Shown here: in pieces, positions 32,105 to 40,967 of the stretch
Layout: every line of letters begins with the position of its first letter
How positions within the stretch are numbered: the stretch's first letter is position 1
Source of the DNA: Kitasatospora sp. GAS204B
GTDB taxonomy: Bacteria > Actinomycetota > Actinomycetes > Streptomycetales > Streptomycetaceae
Direction: 5' to 3'
Assembly: GCF_029892155.1 (NCBI RefSeq)
Contig: NZ_JARZAG010000041.1
Span: 1 to 53,076, forward strand
Length of the DNA: 53,076 nucleotides
Notes under the pieces: model-generated
Database searches by the model: none
The model's input: the letters and a program-made list of their open reading frames with translations, nothing else
Told to the model about the DNA's origin: nothing
Program-made: the position numbers and the translations under genes

Positions 32105-34531
32105 ATGGACACGTCAGCGACCGGCGACAGTCATCCGAGCGAGGCCTTCGCCACGAGTGCGACCCTGGCCGTGGCCGTGGCATCCGCGGACGGAGTACTG
32201 ACGCACTGGAGTCGCGGCGCCCAGCAGCTGCTCGGGTACTCCGCCTCCGAAGCGGTGGGTCGCCCGGCAGCGGGCCTGCTCGCCTCGCCGCTTCCCGGGG
32301 CCGCTCGCGAGGAGCTCGGTTCACCCAAGGGCTGGGCCGGCAGCGTCGTGCTGCGCGGTCGCGACGGACGGCCGGTGGAATGCCGCCTGCGCGTGCGGTC
32401 GCTGGCCGGCGATGACGGGCGGGTCGACTGGCTGCTCCAGGCCGGGGTCGAGCGGCAGGCGGGCGACCTCGATGAGGCCATGCTGCTCCCCTGGTCGTTC
32501 GACCAGTCCCCGTTCGCCCTGGCGATCTACGACACCGAGGGGCGGTTCCTGCACGTCAACGAGGCCATGACGCGGCAGCTCGGAGCCTCGCCTGAGGAGC
32601 TCCGCGGGCTTCGGATCACCGAGCACATGCCGGATCCGCTGTTCGAGGACCCGCAGCGCAGCGTCGAACGGGTGGCGGCGACCGGTGAGCCGGAGCAGCT
32701 CGAGAACTACGTGCGGGTGCCGGGCGAGGCCCGCCCACACGCCTGGACCAGCCATTTCACCCCGCTCAAGGACCCGGCCGGCCTGGTCCGGGGTGTGCAG
32801 CAGGTTGCGCTCGACTTCTCCGAACAGCACGCGGCCCGTGAGCGAATGGCGCTGCTCAACGAGGCCAGCAGGCGGATCGGCAGCAGCCTGGACGTGGTCC
32901 GCACCGCCCAGGAGCTGGCCGATGTGGCCGTGCCGGCCTGCGCGGACTTCGTCTCGGTCGACCTGCTCGACGCCGTGCTGCAGGGGGACGAGCCCGCGCC
33001 GATCCCGGCCGGCGGCCCGCTGGTCCTGCGGCGCGCGGCCGTCCGCTCGGACCTGCGGGGCGTCGTCGCGGTCGGCGAGCCGGCCCGCTACCCGGCGGCC
33101 TCCCCCACCGCCCGCTGCCTGGCCACCGGCCGCGCCGTCGTCCACCGGATGGTCGACCCGGAGATCGCCCAGTGGCTGGCCGAGGATCCGGACCGGGCCG
33201 CCTGGGTGAGCCGGCACCGCCCGCACTCGCTGATCGCCGCGCCGCTGCGTGCCCGCGGCACGAATCTCGGCGTCGTCCTCCTCACCCGTCAGGACCCCGC
33301 TGCCGCACCGTACGGGCCGGACGACCTGCGGGTCGCCGAGGAGCTGGCGGCGCACGCCGCGGTCTGCATCGACAACGCCCGCCGCTACACGCGTGAGCAC
33401 AACACCGCCCTGGCTCTTCAGCAGAGCCTGCTGCTGGACGGGACGCCCGCGCAGACCGCCGTCGACGTCGCGGGCCGGTACCTGCCCGCGGGCTCGCAGG
33501 CCGGCGTCGGCGGCGACTGGTTCGACGTGATCCCGCTCTCCGGAGCCAGGGTCGCCCTCGTGGTGGGTGACGTCGTCGGCCACGGCATCCACGCCGCTGC
33601 CGCCATGGGGCGCCTTCACACGGCCGTACGCACGCTCGCCGACGTCGATCTGGCCCCGGACGAGCTGCTCGCGCACCTGGACGACCTCGTCATCCGGCTC
33701 GGCACCGAGCAGGAGCGTGCCGACGTACCACCGGGAGAGCTCGGAGCCACCTGCCTGTACGCGGTCTACGACCCGGTCTCCCGTAAGTGCTCGCTCGCCG
33801 ACGCCGGCCACCCCTGGCCCGCTCTGGTGACCCCCGACGGCAGCGTGGACTTCATCGAACTGCCCACCGGCCCGCCACTGGGCCTGGGCGGCCTGCCCTT
33901 CGAGTGCGTCGAGAGCGAACTTCCCGAAGGCAGCCTGCTCGCGCTGTACACCGACGGCCTGATCGAAGCCAGTGGTCGCGACGTCGACACCGGCCTGAGC
34001 GCCCTGCGAACGGCCCTGGCCGCGGCTGCCGTCCCCTCGCTCGACACCACCTGCGACACCGTCCTGGCCGAGATGCTCGACCAGCGCCCCACCGACGACG
34101 TCGCACTGCTCATCGCCCGCACCCGCGTCCTGGACATCGGGCACGTCGCCAGCTGGGACGTCCCCGCCGATCCGGCCATCGTCGCCGAGATCCGCGCGAA
34201 GGCGACCGCGCAGCTCCACACGTGGGAGCTGGACGAGCTGGCCTTCGTCACCGAACTCGCGGTCAGCGAGCTGGTGACCAACGCGATCCGCTACGCCACC
34301 ACGCCCATCCAGCTGCGGCTCATCAAGGACCGGACGCTGATCTGCGAGGTCTCCGACGCCAGCAGCACGGCACCGCACCTGCGCCGCGCCCGCATCTTCG
34401 ACGAAGGCGGACGCGGCCTGATGATGGTCGCCCAGCTCACCGAACGCTGGGGCACCCGGTACACCGGCACCGGCAAGACCATCTGGGCCGAGCAGCCCCT
34501 CCCACGCCCACCTGCCCAAGCCCTCGCCTGA
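32105..34531 (+). CDS. PAS-GAF-SpoIIE (PP2C) phosphatase with C-terminal HATPase domain
   Basis: A protein of about 808 residues. The start is uncertain: ATG 32105, or TTG 32069 three nt after GAGGAA. Order of domains: PAS (about 10-115), PAS (120-240), GAF (255-405, HRPHSLIAAPLRARG), SpoIIE/RsbU phosphatase (about 425-625) with metal-binding blocks GGDWFDVIPL, VVGDVVGHG and TDDVALLIA, then an RsbW-like HATPase (about 640-805, VTELAVSELVTNAIRYA). Such proteins both dephosphorylate anti-sigma antagonists and carry an anti-sigma-like kinase fold, linking stress or light/redox sensing to sigma-B-type control in Streptomyces. No partner gene is adjacent. Confidence 0.93.
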   Translation: MDTSATGDSHPSEAFATSATLAVAVASADGVLTHWSRGAQQLLGYSASEAVGRPAAGLLASPLPGAAREELGSPKGWAGSVVLRGRDGRPVECRLRVRSLAGDDGRVDWLLQAGVERQAGDLDEAMLLPWSFDQSPFALAIYDTEGRFLHVNEAMTRQLGASPEELRGLRITEHMPDPLFEDPQRSVERVAATGEPEQLENYVRVPGEARPHAWTSHFTPLKDPAGLVRGVQQVALDFSEQHAARERMALLNEASRRIGSSLDVVRTAQELADVAVPACADFVSVDLLDAVLQGDEPAPIPAGGPLVLRRAAVRSDLRGVVAVGEPARYPAASPTARCLATGRAVVHRMVDPEIAQWLAEDPDRAAWVSRHRPHSLIAAPLRARGTNLGVVLLTRQDPAAAPYGPDDLRVAEELAAHAAVCIDNARRYTREHNTALALQQSLLLDGTPAQTAVDVAGRYLPAGSQAGVGGDWFDVIPLSGARVALVVGDVVGHGIHAAAAMGRLHTAVRTLADVDLAPDELLAHLDDLVIRLGTEQERADVPPGELGATCLYAVYDPVSRKCSLADAGHPWPALVTPDGSVDFIELPTGPPLGLGGLPFECVESELPEGSLLALYTDGLIEASGRDVDTGLSALRTALAAAAVPSLDTTCDTVLAEMLDQRPTDDVALLIARTRVLDIGHVASWDVPADPAIVAEIRAKATAQLHTWELDELAFVTELAVSELVTNAIRYATTPIQLRLIKDRTLICEVSDASSTAPHLRRARIFDEGGRGLMMVAQLTERWGTRYTGTGKTIWAEQPLPRPPAQALA

Positions 34532-34570
34532 GCCCGACACCGACATCGCCAGGCACTCGCTCGCAGCGGT

Positions 34571-35989
34571 TCAGTACCCCTTGACGAAGTTGGTCACGTA
34601 CCACTTGGCGGCAGTGGCGTTGTAGACCGCGGTGAGGAAGTCCCGCTTGTTCGGCGTCGTGGTGAGCGTGGTCGAGGAGATGGTGGTACCCAGACCGAAC
34701 GCGGAACTGAGGATGAGGGCACGGCTTCCGGTGCCGTCCTGGATGAGCTCCCAGGTGAGGCGTTGGCCATCCGTGGGGTTGCTGGGGGTGCCCAGCGTTC
34801 TGTTGCCTTTGAGGGTGACGCGGAAGAGGTTTCCCAGTGCGGCGTTGGTGGCGATGGTGGCCGCGTCGGTGAGGGTGACGGGGGCCGGGCTGACCTTCGC
34901 GTCGACGTAGTCCTTGCGCGTCAGGTGCTCGGCCGACGTCGGTGCGGCGGTGGTGGAGACGTTGCCTTCGTAGTAGGCGGAGTTCGAGCCGTAGACGAAG
35001 CCGCTGGCCACCGTGCCGCCGGCGGTGTCGTTGATGACGTTGGTGTAGCCCGCCAGCGACAGGGGCTTCACGTTGCTGCAGTCGCCGAGGGTGGCCGAAC
35101 AGCCGGCGTCGACCGTGACCGAGTTGACCGCCGAGACGGCGGGCGTGTTCTCGGCGAATCCGAGGATGCTGACCGCTCGCGCGGCGCCGGTGACCCAGAT
35201 GCTGATGTTCGGGCTGTTGTAGGTGAAGGAGTTGTACAGGCCCACACCGATGGCGGCGTTGATCTTCCAGCTGTAGCCGTTGTATCCGGTGCCGCGGTTG
35301 ACCGCGGATTCGGCGCCGCATCCGGTGAAGCTGATGCCCTGGCTGCCGATGCCGGTCACCTCGTAGCCGATGCCGCAGTTGTCGGCGGCGCAGCCGACGA
35401 AGGAGCAGTAGGCCATGGTGTCGATGTGGAAGCCGGCGTTGGTGTTGGTGTCGGCGTAGCAGGAGGAGAACGAGCAACTCGTCCCCGCGGCACCTCCGGA
35501 GACACCGTGGATGCTCCAGCCGTGGTTGCCGTTGTCGGCCGAGGTCACGCCCTCGAACGTGGACACGATCGGGTTGGAGAGGTCGATTCCGGTGTCGCCG
35601 AAGAACTTCACGGTCATCCGCGCGAACGCTAGCGAGACGGTCGCGGGGTTGGCCGATCGGGTGAGCACGATCCCTTTACCGCTGCCGCTGCCCGGCCCTT
35701 GGATGGTGAGGTCCTGGACGGTCAACCGGGTGATGTCCGAGCCGGTCAGCCCGTTGGCGGTGGTGCTGCTCTGCGCGATCACTGACGAGCCGTCACTGAC
35801 CCCCTCCAGCACGAGGTTGGAGCGGGCCACCAGCACCGAGGAGATCTTGTAGGTACCCGCGGGGAAGACGACCGTTCCGCCGGAGGAGGGCACCGCGTTG
35901 ATCGCGGTTTGAATCGCGGTGGTGTCGTCCGTGACGCCATTGGCGGTCGCGCCGTAGTCCAGGACGTTGAACCAGTAACTGGTGGCCAT
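34571..35989 (-). CDS. Right-handed beta-helix (pectate-lyase superfamily) protein with tail-fibre-like C-terminus
   Basis: A 472-residue protein starting at ATG 35989 after CGGAG. It opens with FNVLDYGATANGVTDDTTAIQTAI, the pectate-lyase-3/GH55 entry motif, then many short beta-helix turns rich in Gly, Asn, Ser and Cys. From about residue 370 it changes to TSAEHLTRKDYVDAKV, a segment common in phage tail fibres and spikes, and then a beta domain ending WYVTNFVKGY. No signal peptide or membrane segment is visible, which is odd for a polysaccharide-active enzyme. It could be a domesticated phage depolymerase or adhesin. It is divergent from the GH13/GH26/GT2 operon. Confidence 0.82.
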   Translation of the reverse strand: MATSYWFNVLDYGATANGVTDDTTAIQTAINAVPSSGGTVVFPAGTYKISSVLVARSNLVLEGVSDGSSVIAQSSTTANGLTGSDITRLTVQDLTIQGPGSGSGKGIVLTRSANPATVSLAFARMTVKFFGDTGIDLSNPIVSTFEGVTSADNGNHGWSIHGVSGGAAGTSCSFSSCYADTNTNAGFHIDTMAYCSFVGCAADNCGIGYEVTGIGSQGISFTGCGAESAVNRGTGYNGYSWKINAAIGVGLYNSFTYNSPNISIWVTGAARAVSILGFAENTPAVSAVNSVTVDAGCSATLGDCSNVKPLSLAGYTNVINDTAGGTVASGFVYGSNSAYYEGNVSTTAAPTSAEHLTRKDYVDAKVSPAPVTLTDAATIATNAALGNLFRVTLKGNRTLGTPSNPTDGQRLTWELIQDGTGSRALILSSAFGLGTTISSTTLTTTPNKRDFLTAVYNATAAKWYVTNFVKGY

Positions 35990-36469
35990 GATGATCTCCG
36001 TCCAAGCTCGCACTGTTGGTGGAGGGTGCTGCAGCTGGGACTGGCACTTCACCAGGGTCCGGTGGCCAGCCCCAACGGTCGATCAGAGTGATTCAAGCTG
36101 AATCCGCGATGGGAGCCCGGCCGCGTCAGAGCAGTACCTCGGTCATGGAATCCGGTACGGGCTGGCCAGGAACAGGCGAGGGCACGTTCGTCGACGTGCC
36201 ACGCCGGGGTGCGATTTCACTGCGCCTACTCAGCGTAATGGATAAGTCATTCCCCGTAAAGGGATTCGGGATTCCCTCGCGCGGTTGGTTCGTGGTGGCA
36301 CTGTCGACTTCTCGTTCATGACGCCACGACAGGCAGAAGGAGTGCTCGAGGTGCCCGGCCGTTCCCCGGGGCGCCGGATGCCTTGCATCTCCCCCTCGGG
36401 CACATCCCCTCGCGCGTCATCCCGGCGTGCCAGCGCTACGGGCCGTCATCTGCGGGGCATCCTGGGCCG
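35990..36469. other. 480-bp intergenic region between beta-helix gene and GH13 operon
   Basis: No coding sequence could be supported. It must hold two divergent promoters. Composition is less GC-rich around 36220-36310, with TCATTCCCCGTAAAGG near 36247. No confident -10/-35 pair, riboswitch or terminator was recognised. Confidence 0.6.
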
Positions 36470-38194
36470 GTGAGAGCAGATCGACGACGCGAGCGCTCGC
36501 CAGGGCGGGTCCTGGGCGTTTCCGGGAACCGATCGTCTGCCCAGGCCCTCGACTGGTGGCGTGACGCGGTCTGCTACCAGGTCTACCTGCGCAGTTTCGC
36601 CGATGGAAACGGTGACGGCGTCGGGGACCTCGCCGGGCTCCACCAACGCCTGCACCACCTGGTCGATCTGGGGGTGGACGCTCTGTGGGTCAACCCGTGG
36701 TTCCCCTCGCCGATGGTCGACGGAGGCTACGACGTCGCCGACTACCGGGCCATCGATCCGGTCTTCGGCACCCTGACCGATGCCCGGGCGTTGATCGAGG
36801 AGATCCACGCTCTGGGCCTGCGAATCCTGATCGACATCGTGCCGAACCACACCTCCTCCCATCACCCGTGGTTCCGCGAAGCGCTGGCGGGCGGCCCGGA
36901 CTGCGTCGGGCGCGACCGCTACATCTTCAGGCCGGGCACCGGCCCGGGGGGTGACGCCCCGCCCAACAACTGGCGCAGCGTCTTCGGTGGTTCCGCGTGG
37001 ACTCGCATCGTCGAACCCGACGGCAGGGCCGGCCCGTGGTATCTCCATCTGTTCGCGCCCGAGCAACCCGACCTCAACTGGGACAGTCGCCTGGTCCGCC
37101 GTGAATTCGAGTCGATCCTGCGGTTCTGGTTCGATCTGGGCGTCGACGGGATCCGCATCGACGTTGCGCACGCCATGGTCAAGGCCCCGGGTCTACCCGA
37201 CCTGGGTCCCCTGGACATGGAACTCGTCGCGTCGGCGGCCCATGCCGATCATCCCCACTGGGATCGCGACGGTGTCCACGAGATCTTCCGCGGCTGGCGC
37301 GCGGTGGCCGACTCCTACCCCGAGCCTCGCGTGTTCGTCGCCGAGGCGTGCGCCCGAAACTCCGAGCGCCTGGCCCGCTACGTCCGGGCCGATGAACTGC
37401 ACACCGCCTTCAACTTCGACTATCTGACGGCCCCGTGGCGGGCGGCACACCTGCGAACCGCGATCGGCAGCTCCCTGACCGCGATGGGCGCCGTAGGTGC
37501 CCCGGCGACCTGGGCGCTCTCCAACCACGATGTCGTGCGGCACCTCACCCGCTTCGGGAGGCCGCAGCCCGACGGCCCGGTCCACACCCTCGCCAACCAC
37601 TCCCCGCCCGGTCCGGTCGACCTGGCCCTGGGCACGCGGCGCGCGCGGGCGGCCGCCCTGCTCATGCTGGCACTTCCGGGCTCCGTCTACCTGTACCAAG
37701 GCGAGGAACTGGGTCTGTGGGAGGTCGAGGACCTGCCCGACGCGACCCTGCAGGACCCCACCTGGGAGCGGTCGGGGCGCACCGACCGCGGCCGCGACGG
37801 CTCCCGCCTGCCGATGCCCTGGTCCGGCGACGCCCCGCCGTTCGGCTTCAGCCCCGAACGCGCCGGCGCACTTCCATGGCTGCCACAACCGCCGCGCTGG
37901 AAGCAGCTCACCGTCCAGTCACAGCGCGGCGACGAGCGGTCGATGCTCGAGCTGTACCGCAGGGCCCTGCACATCCGCCGGATCCATCCGGCCCTGGGCG
38001 ACGGGGCGTTGGTCTGGGACCGTACGGCCGTACCCGACCTGCTGTCGTTCACACGCCCCTCCGGTTTCCAATGCATCGTCAACTTCGGCCCGCAGGCGGT
38101 TCCCCTGGCGGACCACCGGGAGGTGCTGCTGAGCAGCGTTCGCCTGCAGGACGGGCTGCTGCCCGGCGATGCGGCCGTCTGGCTGGCCCGATGA
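36470..38194 (+). CDS. GH13 alpha-glucosidase/oligo-1,6-glucosidase-like enzyme
   Basis: A 574-residue protein when started at GTG 36470; the ribosome site is poor and the start uncertain, with the catalytic domain beginning at LDWWRDAVCYQVYLRSFADG. GH13 regions are all present: DIVPNHTS (region I), GIRIDVAHA with the nucleophile Asp (II), VFVAEACAR with the acid/base Glu (III) and LSNHDVVRHL (IV). The subfamily appearance is of cytoplasmic actinomycete alpha-glucosidases (AglA/GH13_30-like), and there is no signal peptide. It cleaves or transfers alpha-glucosyl units. The stop overlaps the GH26 start by 4 nt. Confidence 0.92.
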   Translation: MRADRRRERSPGRVLGVSGNRSSAQALDWWRDAVCYQVYLRSFADGNGDGVGDLAGLHQRLHHLVDLGVDALWVNPWFPSPMVDGGYDVADYRAIDPVFGTLTDARALIEEIHALGLRILIDIVPNHTSSHHPWFREALAGGPDCVGRDRYIFRPGTGPGGDAPPNNWRSVFGGSAWTRIVEPDGRAGPWYLHLFAPEQPDLNWDSRLVRREFESILRFWFDLGVDGIRIDVAHAMVKAPGLPDLGPLDMELVASAAHADHPHWDRDGVHEIFRGWRAVADSYPEPRVFVAEACARNSERLARYVRADELHTAFNFDYLTAPWRAAHLRTAIGSSLTAMGAVGAPATWALSNHDVVRHLTRFGRPQPDGPVHTLANHSPPGPVDLALGTRRARAAALLMLALPGSVYLYQGEELGLWEVEDLPDATLQDPTWERSGRTDRGRDGSRLPMPWSGDAPPFGFSPERAGALPWLPQPPRWKQLTVQSQRGDERSMLELYRRALHIRRIHPALGDGALVWDRTAVPDLLSFTRPSGFQCIVNFGPQAVPLADHREVLLSSVRLQDGLLPGDAAVWLAR

Positions 38195-39273
38195 CATCCC
38201 CGGATCGCGCCTGGGGAACATGGAACTCGACTTGCGAAGAACGGGGTTGGCGGCAGATGTCCGAACCGGTGAATCGTCCACCGTTCGCAGCGCGGCCGAT
38301 CCGGGCAGTCATCTGGTGGGTGATGCTGCTGGCACTGGTCTCCACCGGCACCGATCTCGGACCTGCCTCGCGTGGGGAGACTTCCTTCACGGTCCGCAAA
38401 GTCACCAGCGGGGCCTATGTCCCCGACCCCTTCGGGGATCCTGCCGGATGGCACGACCAGTTGGACCGCTACGACGCTGCCGTGGGTCGGCGGCCCAGCG
38501 TGGTGCAGTGGTACGTCCAGTGGGAGGGACGGCAACCGTTCCCCACCTCGGACGCCGCCTACGTCCGCTCGCGCGACCAGACGCCGCTCATCACGTGGGA
38601 GTCCTGGGACTGGACCGGCGACGCGAACCAGCCCGCCTACGCACTCTCCAACATCCTCGCCGGGAGCTTCGACGCCTACATCACGCGGTGGGCGACCGCT
38701 GCGAAGGCCTTCGGCACCACCGTCTACCTGCGGTGGGGCGCGGAGATGAACGGGAACTGGAACCCGTGGGATCCGGGAGTCAACGGGAACACCACCGCGC
38801 AGTACGTGGCGACGTGGAAACACATCCGCGCCATCTTCACCACGGTCGGCGCAACCAACGTGAAGTGGCTGTGGACGCCGATCAACCAGTACGCCGGCTC
38901 GACGCCGCTGTCCACGCTCTACCCGGGCGACGGGTACGTGGACCTGGTGGGCGTCGACGGCTACAACTGGGGCACCTCCCGCAGCGGCAGCACCTGGCAG
39001 ACCTTCACCGAGGTCTTCGATCCCACCATCGCCACCATCCGTACCTTCACCCCGAAGCCGCTTTGGCTCACGGAGGTCGGTTGCACGGAGCTGGGCGGCG
39101 ACAAGGCCGCCTGGATCACGGCCATGTTCGCCGCCATCGACGGCGACGACCGGATCAGCGCTCTGGTGTGGTTCAACGCCGACAAGGAGACCGACTGGCG
39201 CGTCTGGTCCTCTCGCGCAGCCTTGAGCGCCTTTCGCAGCGGCATCGCAGCCCCGCTCTACACCTCCGCGTGA
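38191..39273 (+). CDS. GH26-type secreted/anchored glycoside hydrolase
   Basis: A 360-residue protein starting at ATG 38191 in a 4-nt overlap with GH13. One hydrophobic segment near residues 36-55 (AVIWWVMLLALVSTGTDLG) acts as signal or anchor. The catalytic domain shows the clan-A pattern of GH26: acid/base Glu in YLRWGAEMNGNWNPW and nucleophile Glu in PLWLTEVGCTE. Aromatic residues of the subsite (WKHIRAIF, VDGYNWGTS) support this. Members cut beta-mannans or related beta-linked polymers. Together with the GT2 gene it suggests trimming of an exported polysaccharide. Confidence 0.88.
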   Translation: MTSPDRAWGTWNSTCEERGWRQMSEPVNRPPFAARPIRAVIWWVMLLALVSTGTDLGPASRGETSFTVRKVTSGAYVPDPFGDPAGWHDQLDRYDAAVGRRPSVVQWYVQWEGRQPFPTSDAAYVRSRDQTPLITWESWDWTGDANQPAYALSNILAGSFDAYITRWATAAKAFGTTVYLRWGAEMNGNWNPWDPGVNGNTTAQYVATWKHIRAIFTTVGATNVKWLWTPINQYAGSTPLSTLYPGDGYVDLVGVDGYNWGTSRSGSTWQTFTEVFDPTIATIRTFTPKPLWLTEVGCTELGGDKAAWITAMFAAIDGDDRISALVWFNADKETDWRVWSSRAALSAFRSGIAAPLYTSA

Positions 39274-39434
39274 GGCGGGGGTACAGATCCGCGGCAGCCC
39301 CCAATGGTGAACATGATGCTCCGTTCGGGGCAACAGCCGCTACGACCGACGCGGCACGGCACGACAATCCACTGGGTGCGCCTCCTGGCTTCGGCCTGAC
39401 CGCCTGGGCGCCGCGGAATGCTGAGGAGTCGCTG

Positions 39435-40889
39435 GTGGGCCTGTTCGGACCGATGCGGAGACAGGCGCGCAGAGAGGCGCGGGGGCCCGCGTTCGTGCGC
39501 AGGCCCAGGAACCTGACCCGGGAGGGCCGCACCAAGCCCGGCCACATCTCCGACCTGCGGCATGCGGGACCTGGCCGGATCGTGGTGCTGGTGCCCGCGC
39601 ACAACGAAGAGGCGCTCATCGGCGAGACCCTGGAGTCGCTCGCGGCCCAGACCAGGCCCCCGGACGAGATCATCGTGGTCGCCGACCGCTGCACCGACCT
39701 CACGGCTGAAATCAGCGCCGCCCACGGCGCCGAGGCCGTCGAGACGGTCGGCAACACGCAGGACAAGGCGGGCGCCCTCAACCAGGTCCTGGCCCGGCTG
39801 CTGCCGCAGCTGTCCGACGACGACGCCGTCATGGTCATGGACTCCGACACCTCCCTCTCACCCCAGTTCATCGCCGAGGCCGGCCGGCGCCTGCGCCACC
39901 AGGAAACGGACCAAGCGCCCATCGGCGGCGTGGGCGCCATCTTCTTCGGCTACCCCCTGCGCGGTCTGGTCTGCCACCTGCAGAACAACGAGTACGTGCG
40001 CTACGCGCGTGAACTCCACCGCCGCCACGGCCGCGCCGACGTCCTGACCGGCACCGCCTCCCTCTACCCGGTGAACGCCCTGCGCCAGGTCCACGAGGCC
40101 CGCGCCCACGGCTCCCTGCCCCGAGGGCGGGACGTGTACGACGTGGAGTCGCTGACCGAGGACAACGAACTGACCCTCGCCCTCAAACACCTGGGCTACC
40201 GGTGCGTATCACCGTGCGCCTGCATCGTGGGCACCGAACTCATGCCCACCTGGTCCCGGCTGTACTACCAGCGGCTGCGCTGGCAACGCGGCGCCCTGGA
40301 CAACCTCAAGGCCTACGGCGTCACCCGGGTCACGCTGCCCTACGTCTGCCGGCAACTGCTCACGTACCTCAGCGTGGCCTTCGTCCCCTTCTTCCTCACC
40401 GTCCTGCTGTACTACACCGTCAGCAAGGGCTTCCCCGGGTGGCCGTGGTTCTGGCTCGCGATCACCTCCGTCGCCGCCTTCGAACGCGTCTGGGCCGCCA
40501 AACGCGGCGGATGGAAGGCCCTGCTCCTGGCCGCCGCGCTCGTGCCGGAAGTCCTCTTCGACCAGTTCCTCAACCTGATCTACGCCAAGGCACTCATCGA
40601 CATACTGACCGGTACGGGCGCCACCTGGGAACGAACGCACAGCCGCGGCCGCCGCCTGCGCGAGGCGATCACCACGGCGGTGGGCTTCACCCTCCTGCTC
40701 GGCTCCGTCGTGGGCCTGGCATTCGCCTGCATCGCACTCGGGATCGCCTGGACCCTGATCGCGCTCTTCGTCCTGTGCGGCGTTGCCGCGGCCGCCGTCC
40801 GCCTCAGCCGCCTCCACCCCCTCGGCCTCCTCCTCTCCCTGCCCAGCGGCGAGCAGATGCACGGTGAGATTCCACCCTGGCGCCAATGA
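39435..40889 (+). CDS. GT2 membrane glycosyltransferase (processive, cellulose-synthase-like)
   Basis: A 484-residue protein starting at GTG 39435 after TGAGGAG. The cytosolic GT-A domain holds RIVVLVPAHNEEALIGETLESL, the UDP-sugar DxD in VMDSDTSLS, the acceptor-side TGTASLYP, the catalytic ED in SLTEDNELTL and the QxxRW equivalent YYQRLRWQRGAL. These are the D, DxD, ED, QxxRW hallmarks of processive beta-glycan synthases. About four to six C-terminal membrane segments (LLTYLSVAFVPFFLTVLLYY onward) form the channel. It probably polymerises and exports a beta-linked polysaccharide, tailored by the GH26 enzyme. It is 161 nt from the preceding gene, so a second promoter is possible. Confidence 0.9.
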   Translation: MGLFGPMRRQARREARGPAFVRRPRNLTREGRTKPGHISDLRHAGPGRIVVLVPAHNEEALIGETLESLAAQTRPPDEIIVVADRCTDLTAEISAAHGAEAVETVGNTQDKAGALNQVLARLLPQLSDDDAVMVMDSDTSLSPQFIAEAGRRLRHQETDQAPIGGVGAIFFGYPLRGLVCHLQNNEYVRYARELHRRHGRADVLTGTASLYPVNALRQVHEARAHGSLPRGRDVYDVESLTEDNELTLALKHLGYRCVSPCACIVGTELMPTWSRLYYQRLRWQRGALDNLKAYGVTRVTLPYVCRQLLTYLSVAFVPFFLTVLLYYTVSKGFPGWPWFWLAITSVAAFERVWAAKRGGWKALLLAAALVPEVLFDQFLNLIYAKALIDILTGTGATWERTHSRGRRLREAITTAVGFTLLLGSVVGLAFACIALGIAWTLIALFVLCGVAAAAVRLSRLHPLGLLLSLPSGEQMHGEIPPWRQ

Positions 40890-40967
40890 CGATCCGTCAG
40901 GTCAGAGCGGCTTCCAGCCGGCGCGGCCGATGTTGCGAACCGTGAACTCCGCGCTCACAGGCGGTGG

